DNA of 5,082 bases from Verrucomicrobiota bacterium (GTDB lineage Bacteria > Verrucomicrobiota > Verrucomicrobiia > Chthoniobacterales > UBA10450). Positions 1 to 5,082 of this stretch are shown piece by piece. The notes below the pieces were generated by a model. That model worked only from the letters and a program-made list of their open reading frames with translations. It was not told the DNA's origin and ran no database searches. Every line of letters starts with the position of its first letter. The stretch's first letter is position 1. A program made the position numbers and the translations under genes. Where the stretch lies: NCBI GenBank assembly GCA_003219945.1, contig QHQV01000041.1, forward strand, positions 1-5,082, in the 5' to 3' direction.

Positions 1-1638
1 CAGGGCGAGCTCGATCAAACGCTTGCTGAGCTTCGTAAATTTTTGAATGAAGATCTCGATCCTGCGGAGATCGATCGGCAGGCGGACATTCCGCGAAGCG
101 TGATCAATGGGTTGGGGCGCATTGGCGTGCTCGGCATGACGGCACCGAAGGAATACGGCGGACGCGGATTCTCGCAGATGGCCAACTGCAAGGTGTTGGA
201 AGAAATCGGACGACGTTGTGCGTCGACATCGGTTTTCGTTAACGCGCATCACTCTATTGGGATCCGGGCGTTGCTGTTGTTCGGCACGCACGAACAAAAC
301 CAGAAATGGCTTCCTAAACTGGTAACAGGAGAGCAACTCGGAGCGTTCGCGCTCACCGAGAAAGAGGCCGGATCGGACGCGGCAAACGTGCAGATGCAAG
401 CGCGTCCCACCGAGGACGGTTCGCATTTCATTTTGAACGGCGAAAAACGGTACATCACTAACGCTGCGCTTGCGCACGAGCTCACGGTCATGGCGCGCAC
501 TCCTGTGCCCGGCTCGGATAAAACCGCTGTCACGGCGTTTCTGGTGACGCCGGATATGCCGGGTTTCGAAATGCTCGAGGCGCGGATGCCGAAGACGGGA
601 ATCAAAGGCACGGCGACGGGGCGGTTCGCGTTGCGCGACGTTAAAGTGCCAAAGGAAAATATTCTCGGGCCAATAGGCAAAGGTCTAAAGGTCGCGCTGA
701 CGGTGCTCGATTTTGGGCGGACCACATTCGGCGCGTGTTGCACAGGCGCAGCCAAAACCTGCTTGGAATTAGCCGTCGCGCACGCGAACACTCGCAGACA
801 ATTCAACAAGACGCTGGGCGAATTCGAGCTGGTGAAAAAGAAAATCGCCCGAATAGCTGCTGACGCTTACGCCATGGAAGCGATGACCACGGTCACGGCC
901 GCGTTTATCGACCGCGGTCTTGAGGATTACATGCTTGAGACTGCGATGTTGAAAGTGTTCACGACAGAACGGCTGTGGGAGTGCATCAACGACGTGTTCC
1001 AGATTTACGGCGGCTCGGCGTATTTCACCGATCTGCCGCTGGAGAGAATGTTGCGCGACGCGCGAATCAACCAAATCGGCGAGGGCGCAAATGAAGTGCT
1101 GACTTCATTCATCGCGCTTGTTGGCATGCGCGGGCCGGGAATGGAGTTCAAAGAAATTTACGACACGATGATGAAGCCTTCGCGCAATGGTATGAGCAAG
1201 GCGTGGGCGGCCGGAAAGAACCGCCTCAGTGCGACGGTTCGTGTGCCTGACGTGCCGGTGCAAAGCGAACAGCTTCGCGCGCACGCGCGACAACTCGGCC
1301 GCTTAATTCGGCATTTTAATTTTGCCGTTAATCGTGCGTTGATCACATATCGTGAGCCGATTCTCGACATGCAGCTTGTCCAAGAACGGATCGCGAACGC
1401 AGCCATGGATCTTTTTGCTTCGACGTGTGTGCTAAGCCGGATCGATGGCGAGATTCAGTTCGCAGGCCGAAATGGAAATGCAGTATCGCCGGACCACTCG
1501 GCAGCAGATTTGTTTTTGCGTCAATCGTTCCGTCGGATTCGCGGTTGCCTGGCGGCGCTGACAGATAATGACGACAAAGCAGTGATCGCGGCGGCAAAAT
1601 CTTGCCTAACGAGCGGGAGTACCGAGATCGCTTCGTGA
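1..1638 (+). CDS. Acyl-CoA dehydrogenase, VLCAD/ACAD9-like, 5'-truncated by window edge
   Basis: FAD-dependent acyl-CoA dehydrogenase, which introduces the alpha-beta double bond in acyl-CoA at the first step of beta-oxidation and passes electrons to ETF. The frame is open from base 1, so 545 codons are visible and the real start is upstream. The TTG at 43 is internal and is not a convincing start. Visible family marks, in window codons: the ALTEKEAGSD flavin/substrate signature near codons 117-126; the RRQF...LGEFELVKKK helix near 263-278; QIYGGSA near 334-340; and LERMLRDARI followed by IGEGANEVL. The Glu at codon 361 (bases 1081-1083) aligns with the catalytic base of MCAD and VLCAD. About 185 residues follow that Glu, much longer than in short- and medium-chain enzymes and matching the extra C-terminal helical domain of VLCAD/ACAD9. 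A preference for long-chain substrates and membrane association are inferences. The gene ends in TGA and converges on the minus-strand genes. Confidence 0.95.
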   Translation, partial: QGELDQTLAELRKFLNEDLDPAEIDRQADIPRSVINGLGRIGVLGMTAPKEYGGRGFSQMANCKVLEEIGRRCASTSVFVNAHHSIGIRALLLFGTHEQNQKWLPKLVTGEQLGAFALTEKEAGSDAANVQMQARPTEDGSHFILNGEKRYITNAALAHELTVMARTPVPGSDKTAVTAFLVTPDMPGFEMLEARMPKTGIKGTATGRFALRDVKVPKENILGPIGKGLKVALTVLDFGRTTFGACCTGAAKTCLELAVAHANTRRQFNKTLGEFELVKKKIARIAADAYAMEAMTTVTAAFIDRGLEDYMLETAMLKVFTTERLWECINDVFQIYGGSAYFTDLPLERMLRDARINQIGEGANEVLTSFIALVGMRGPGMEFKEIYDTMMKPSRNGMSKAWAAGKNRLSATVRVPDVPVQSEQLRAHARQLGRLIRHFNFAVNRALITYREPILDMQLVQERIANAAMDLFASTCVLSRIDGEIQFAGRNGNAVSPDHSAADLFLRQSFRRIRGCLAALTDNDDKAVIAAAKSCLTSGSTEIAS

Positions 1639-1788
1639 ACGTTTTCGCGAACTCGCTTTAATTTTCGCGGCGCGGTTCAGGCTTAAATCCGCAGTGACTG
1701 GCTGGCTGCAGCAACAAAACGAAATCTCCCGTGCGCGCTGCCATGCCAGCAGCACACAATCACCCACGAGCATCGTCGGACTTAGTAA
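1639..1788. other. Convergent intergenic spacer with weak hairpins
   Basis: This 150-base stretch lies between the stop of the acyl-CoA dehydrogenase and the stop of the small minus-strand gene, so any signal here should be transcription termination. Two modest inverted repeats are visible. CGCGAA at 1646-1651 pairs with TTCGCG at 1664-1669 across a 12-base loop. GTGC and GCTG at 1731-1740 pair with CAGC and GCAC at 1747-1755, with an internal bulge. Neither is followed by a T-run on either strand, so neither is a classical intrinsic terminator. No convincing gene is seen. Confidence 0.35.
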
Positions 1789-2064
1789 TTATCTGCCCGG
1801 ACGACGACCGTAAATGTCCATCGCGGCAGCAGTGGTCGGAATTGCAGAGAGACGATCGCATCGCTGCGGAATGCGCGAGCCACCCGCTATGACGTAACAA
1901 ATTCTCTTTGACGTCTTGGCAGGCAGTGGCTGCGAAGGCAGCGCTACCACGTTCTTGCTCGGATCATTAGCGAATGCCGATACGCAGAACGCGCATGCGA
2001 AGATCCCGATTGCAAATCGGACCGACCAGCCGCACCCGCGACTCAGTCTAATTCCTCTTCCCAT
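1789..2064 (-). CDS. Small predicted secreted protein with a Cys-x12-Cys motif, unknown function
   Basis: I do not recognise the family. The 91-residue product has a basic N-terminus (Arg3, Arg6, Arg9, Arg16), a hydrophobic stretch at about residues 17-32, and an A-F-A cleavage motif just before NDPS, so a signal peptidase I site after Ala32 is likely. The mature part would be about 59 residues, with Pro-rich spacing at 43-48 and then two cysteines (56 and 69) flanking GGSRIPQR. The remaining tail contains SAIPTT and a basic end. The Cys pair may form a disulfide in the periplasm. The C...GSRIP...C arrangement recalls small secreted proteins of other Gram-negative bacteria, but that is memory and not a search result. 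No Shine-Dalgarno sequence precedes the ATG. AGAGGA inside the frame sits six bases before an in-frame CTG at 2044-2046, a possible alternative start that keeps the signal peptide. The gene follows the TPR gene after 101 bases on the same strand. Confidence 0.6.
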   Translation of the reverse strand: MGRGIRLSRGCGWSVRFAIGIFACAFCVSAFANDPSKNVVALPSQPLPAKTSKRICYVIAGGSRIPQRCDRLSAIPTTAAAMDIYGRRPGR

Positions 2065-2100
2065 GCCGTGATTTTGTGCCCGCTGCGAATTTAAGCAAGC

Positions 2101-2142
2101 TTATTCGCCGACCCACTTCGTATTCTTCGGCCAGCCCACTTC
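2101..2142. repeat. Imperfect tandem repeat of about 20 bases, two copies
   Basis: Copy one is 2101-2119 and copy two is 2123-2142, separated by three bases. Both have the pattern TT-N-TTCG-(G)-CC-NN-CCCACTTC, with three mismatches and one inserted base between them. They lie in the gap between the TPR gene and the small secreted-protein gene. Whether this is a binding site, part of a leader or a relic of local duplication cannot be told from the sequence. Confidence 0.5.
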
Positions 2143-2165
2143 CTCCAGCCTCCACGAGGAACGCT

Positions 2166-4619
2166 TCAGTCCGTCCAAAGAAAATGCTCGAGCCGAATGT
2201 TGTTTAGACGCGCTTTTGCTTCTTCGCTACGGCTGCCTCCGGCCGCGACGAGCTTGTCGTAGATCGCGACCGCAGATTCCCACTTCGAATCTTCTTCCAA
2301 CAATCGCGCTGCATTGAACCCCGCTTTGTAATACCAGAACAATTCGCGGCGCTCACCGGGCCGCGACTCGTCTTCCAGAATGTTATAGAACGTGGCCAGC
2401 GCGCCGACTCGATCGCCTTTTTTCTCTAGACATAATCCTTTTTTGAACAGCGCCTGGTTACGCCAGTGAATCGACCCCTCCTTGTCGGCAGCCAGTTGAT
2501 CGTAGGTCTCAATGGCACGTTGATAACTACTCGGGTCCGTTGCGCCAGCTTCGAAGAAAATGTCGCCCTTACCGCAAAGCGCCTCGCGTTTTTCGGATGC
2601 GCCGGCGTCACTCTTCAACACCTCATCATACAAGGCGAGAGCGTCTTTAGGTTTGCCAAGCTTGCGCTCGATCACGGCTTGTTCGTTGCGCGCGGCCCAG
2701 CGCATCGCGCCACTCTTCTGCACGACTTGATCAAATAGAACGAGTGCCCGATCCAAAGTATGCTCGCTCATGCTCGACATGGCTGATTCTGCCGCGAAAA
2801 AGAGCGCTTTTTCCGCGAGCGGATCATTCGGATTCTCTTGCGCGATAATTTCAAACTGCGTCTGCGCGTTTGCGAAATCCTGGCGACGATAATAAAGCTC
2901 TGCCAACTTCATTCGGACTTCCCGAGCAAATTGCGACTCAGCATGCTGCTCGAGAAATCCCTTTCCGAGCGCAATGACTTTCGGCTCGTTTCCGCCGGCC
3001 GCTTCTTCTACCCAAATACGGAGATAATCGGCGCGCTCGGCAGCGGCAGCGGTCGGTCTGGACTCGATTGCGCGATCCAGGTCCTGGCGCGCCTCATCCA
3101 AACGCGGCGGCGAGGAATGAAATGCCAACTCAGCCAAGCCCACCCAAGCCTCCGACACCCGCGGATTCTTTGGAAAATCGCGAATGAATCGCTGCAAAGA
3201 TGCTGCTGCTTTTTTGTCGTTCTTGGCAGCCTGCATTAAACCTTCCTCCAATCGCAAATCGGCACGCGATTGTTCGTCGCCGCCCTGTTTTTCCAATTGG
3301 TTGTAATCAGCAATGAAACGAGCGTGATTACCGACCTGCAACCAACCGCTCGATGCGTTAAACAGTGCGGCTTTCGCCCACGGCGAATCGCGCTGCGCAA
3401 TTTGTTCGAAGGCAGCCGTGGCGGAATCGAATTGCCTCGCTAAATACTGCACTTGCGCAGATAAAAAATCGATCCGCGTCAACAAAGCCGGGTCGGGCCG
3501 CAGCAGACGTGCATCGTCGAGGATCGCTATCGCTTCATCAAAGCGGCCTTCGTCAATTTCGAACTTGGCAAACTCGAAGAGAGCAGCGGCGATGGCTGGC
3601 GATTTGATTTCTGTTTGTCGCAGATCTGTGAACAATTGGCGTGCGCGCTCTTTGCGGCCTGCGCGAATCTCCAGCCGCGCAAGATACCACCGTGCAAATG
3701 TTCGCCGCGGCTGTTCCGGTCTGCGCACCCACTTTTCCAGTTCATTGCGCGACGGCTTGTGTTCGGCGCGATACAGTTCATCGAGTTTTGCGAATACCAG
3801 CGCGAGATCAGGGTCTGCGTGATTACGATCGATGAAACGTTCGAGTACGTCATCTCCCGTCTCCGGCGTTTTTAGCTGCAAATGCGCTTCAGCGATGCCG
3901 AAGAGCGCAGCGAGCAGAACGGGATGAGACGTTCCCTCCGGCCTCTTCAGAATCGCTTGAAACATTCCGATCGCCCGTTCCGGCCGGTGCGAAATCAGTT
4001 CGAGGCGCCCGCGTAACACACGCCGCTCGCGCCGTTCTGCAATGGAAGCTGGTTGCATCTGTTCTAAAAGCCGGCGTGCCTCGGGAGCGTTGCCCAATTC
4101 AATGTGCAGCTCAGCCGCTCTCAGCTGCGCTCGCGTGCCCCATTCTTTATCATGCACGAGCAGAATGAATTTTTGCAGGGCCTCCTGGCGGTTCCCTAAG
4201 GCACGCAACGCGTCGCCCGCCCCAAAAACAGCTGGTTTTTGAAACGGCGAAGTGTCGTTACTTAGTCCCTCGTAAAGCGGCAGCGCGTCGGCCCAGCGGT
4301 GCAGACTCGCCAGAGCCTGGGCGCGCCAGAATTTCGCCCATGGCAAGTCGTGTAACCTCCCATCGGTTAAGAGAACCAGCGTGCCCTCCGGATCGTTTGC
4401 GGCCACCTGCGCTTTTGCCAGTTTTTCGGCGACTGCTCGCCATTGTGATTCTGACAGATTTTTGTTGAGCAGCGACTGCAACCGCACGACCGCGACCTCC
4501 GGCACGCCTTCTGAAAGCGGCCTAACCGCCTCGGCAATTTCAGTTGACAAATCCGCACGGGCAACTGGGCTGAGTATCCCGATGAGACATACGAGAGCTA
4601 GGTGTGCAATGTGTCTCAT
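2166..4619 (-). CDS. Large exported TPR-repeat protein
   Basis: An 817-residue protein that begins with a typical Sec signal peptide: Arg2, a hydrophobic core at about residues 4-19 and an A-R-A site, with cleavage expected after Ala22. No lipobox surrounds Cys11, so it is not an obvious lipoprotein. The rest is almost wholly alpha-helical tetratricopeptide-like repeats. Clear examples lie near residues 94-121, 128-156, 343-371, 384-410, 566-593, 641-668, 721-747 and 760-790, with recurring Gly/Ala at turn positions and aromatic residues as in [10 protein letters not shown] and [10 protein letters not shown]. The segment at about 566-610, including [15 protein letters not shown], resembles the TPRs of BamD and CpoB/YbgF. 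TPR arrays bind other proteins, so a periplasmic or envelope scaffold is the likely role; no catalytic motif is seen and the partner is unknown. The ATG is supported by a good ribosome binding site and by its overlap with the uvrA stop. The protein ends EHFLWTD. Confidence 0.9.
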   Translation of the reverse strand: MRHIAHLALVCLIGILSPVARADLSTEIAEAVRPLSEGVPEVAVVRLQSLLNKNLSESQWRAVAEKLAKAQVAANDPEGTLVLLTDGRLHDLPWAKFWRAQALASLHRWADALPLYEGLSNDTSPFQKPAVFGAGDALRALGNRQEALQKFILLVHDKEWGTRAQLRAAELHIELGNAPEARRLLEQMQPASIAERRERRVLRGRLELISHRPERAIGMFQAILKRPEGTSHPVLLAALFGIAEAHLQLKTPETGDDVLERFIDRNHADPDLALVFAKLDELYRAEHKPSRNELEKWVRRPEQPRRTFARWYLARLEIRAGRKERARQLFTDLRQTEIKSPAIAAALFEFAKFEIDEGRFDEAIAILDDARLLRPDPALLTRIDFLSAQVQYLARQFDSATAAFEQIAQRDSPWAKAALFNASSGWLQVGNHARFIADYNQLEKQGGDEQSRADLRLEEGLMQAAKNDKKAAASLQRFIRDFPKNPRVSEAWVGLAELAFHSSPPRLDEARQDLDRAIESRPTAAAAERADYLRIWVEEAAGGNEPKVIALGKGFLEQHAESQFAREVRMKLAELYYRRQDFANAQTQFEIIAQENPNDPLAEKALFFAAESAMSSMSEHTLDRALVLFDQVVQKSGAMRWAARNEQAVIERKLGKPKDALALYDEVLKSDAGASEKREALCGKGDIFFEAGATDPSSYQRAIETYDQLAADKEGSIHWRNQALFKKGLCLEKKGDRVGALATFYNILEDESRPGERRELFWYYKAGFNAARLLEEDSKWESAVAIYDKLVAAGGSRSEEAKARLNNIRLEHFLWTD

Positions 4620-5082
4620 CTTCTCTCCAGCATTGCCCGTAAGTACTGCCCGGTATGGCTGGCCGGAAGAGTGGCGACCCTCTCAGGAGGACCTGATCCG
4701 ACCACCTTGCCGCCATGTTCGCCACCTTCAGGACCCAAATCAATGATCCAGTCGGCGGACTTAATCATATCGAGATTGTGTTCAATCACCACGATGGTGT
4801 TGCCCGCATTGCGGAGCTTCATCAACACCTCGAGCAATTTTTCAATATCGGCGAAATGCAACCCGGTCGTCGGTTCATCGAGAATGTAAACAGTGCGACC
4901 GGTCGCTTTCTTAGCAAGCTCTGTGGCAAGTTTCACGCGTTGCGCTTCGCCGCCGGAAAGAGTCGTTCCGGCCTGGCCGAGTCGCAAATAGCCCAAGCCG
5001 ACGTCGAGCAGTGAATTGAGCTTTTCCGCGATGGTCGGCACATTGCGGAAGAATCGCGCAGCTTCGTCCACGCTTAGATCGA
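4616..5082 (-). CDS. uvrA: UvrA, excinuclease ABC subunit A, C-terminal part only
   Basis: UvrA is the DNA-damage-sensing ATPase of nucleotide excision repair. It scans DNA as a dimer, loads UvrB and acts in the cytoplasm. About 155 C-terminal residues are visible; the frame is open through the right edge, so the start is outside the window. The GTG at 5069-5071 is internal: the codons before it read D-L-S, continuing the family pattern of a short hydrophobic-Ser/Thr-Val-x-Glu-Ala stretch. What remains is the end of the second ABC ATPase domain: the signature [11 protein letters not shown] (LSGGE at 4946-4960), Walker B ILDEP (4871-4885) followed by TTGLH, the switch-region histidine in VVIEHNLD (IEH at 4778-4786), then [12 protein letters not shown], and the usual finish [11 protein letters not shown]. 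All key residues in this part are intact. The TGA at 4616-4618 overlaps the ATG of the following TPR gene by four bases (ATGA), indicating an operon. Confidence 0.97.
   Translation of the reverse strand, partial: DLSVDEAARFFRNVPTIAEKLNSLLDVGLGYLRLGQAGTTLSGGEAQRVKLATELAKKATGRTVYILDEPTTGLHFADIEKLLEVLMKLRNAGNTIVVIEHNLDMIKSADWIIDLGPEGGEHGGKVVGSGPPERVATLPASHTGQYLRAMLERR
4623..4628 (-). promoter_or_regulatory. Ribosome binding site of the TPR gene, inside uvrA
   Basis: Read on the minus strand, GGAGAG is followed by AAG and then the ATG at 4619. It lies within the last codons of uvrA, so ribosomes finishing uvrA are placed to restart on the TPR gene. This supports the chosen start and the coupling of the two genes. 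Confidence 0.7.

Noticed and set aside
43..45. TTG as the true start of the acyl-CoA dehydrogenase
   Set aside because: The frame is open to base 1, and the upstream codons (QGELDQTLAELRKF) read as the natural helical N-terminal continuation of this family.
249..809. Minus-strand open frame of 186 codons inside the acyl-CoA dehydrogenase gene
   Set aside because: It lies antisense to conserved FAD- and substrate-binding motifs, has no recognisable domain, and its composition is what the opposite strand of a GC-rich gene gives.
1646..1669. Intrinsic terminator after the acyl-CoA dehydrogenase
   Set aside because: The six-base stem has a 12-base loop and no following T-run. I list it only as a weak hairpin in the spacer.
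1694..1813. Possible 39-codon plus-strand gene starting at GTG
   Set aside because: It has no ribosome binding site or recognisable motif, and it overlaps the 3' end of the better-supported minus-strand small gene.
2838..3239. Plus-strand open frame of 133 codons opposite the TPR gene
   Set aside because: It is antisense to clear TPR repeats, shows no family features and has a low-complexity Cys/Phe end. The similar frame at 3418-3822 is rejected for the same reason.
4602..4889. Plus-strand open frames opposite the uvrA end
   Set aside because: They are antisense to intact UvrA motifs (Walker B and the IEHNLD region) and have no features of their own.

Overview
The window holds three well-supported protein genes and one probable small one, in an ordinary chromosomal setting. 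There is no RNA gene, CRISPR array, insertion sequence or other sign of a mobile element. Base composition is moderately GC-rich and looks even from end to end. The combination of a VLCAD-type acyl-CoA dehydrogenase, a long secreted TPR protein directly behind uvrA and a small secreted cysteine-pair protein suggests a Gram-negative environmental bacterium. A soil Verrucomicrobiota-like organism is my best guess, but it is an impression from protein style and not a demonstrated placement.

Layout. The left third (1-1638, + strand) is the 3' part of an acyl-CoA dehydrogenase gene. It is open at the left edge, so its true start lies outside the window. A spacer of 150 bases (1639-1788) separates it from genes transcribed toward it. 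On the minus strand, read from right to left, are the C-terminal end of uvrA (4616 to the right edge), a large exported TPR-repeat protein (2166-4619) and a small predicted secreted protein (1789-2064). The uvrA stop and the TPR start overlap in an ATGA, so those two genes are almost certainly co-transcribed and probably translationally coupled. The small gene lies 101 bases farther downstream and may or may not belong to the same transcript.

Function. The dehydrogenase would catalyse the first step of fatty-acid beta-oxidation. UvrA is the damage-recognition ATPase of nucleotide excision repair. The TPR protein is probably a periplasmic or envelope scaffold of unknown partner. No shared pathway links them, and the two strands appear to be independent transcription units. 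I found no clear new biological system. The most worthwhile items are the small secreted protein with its Cys-x12-Cys motif, the coupling of uvrA to an exported TPR protein, and a short tandem repeat in the gap between the last two minus-strand genes.
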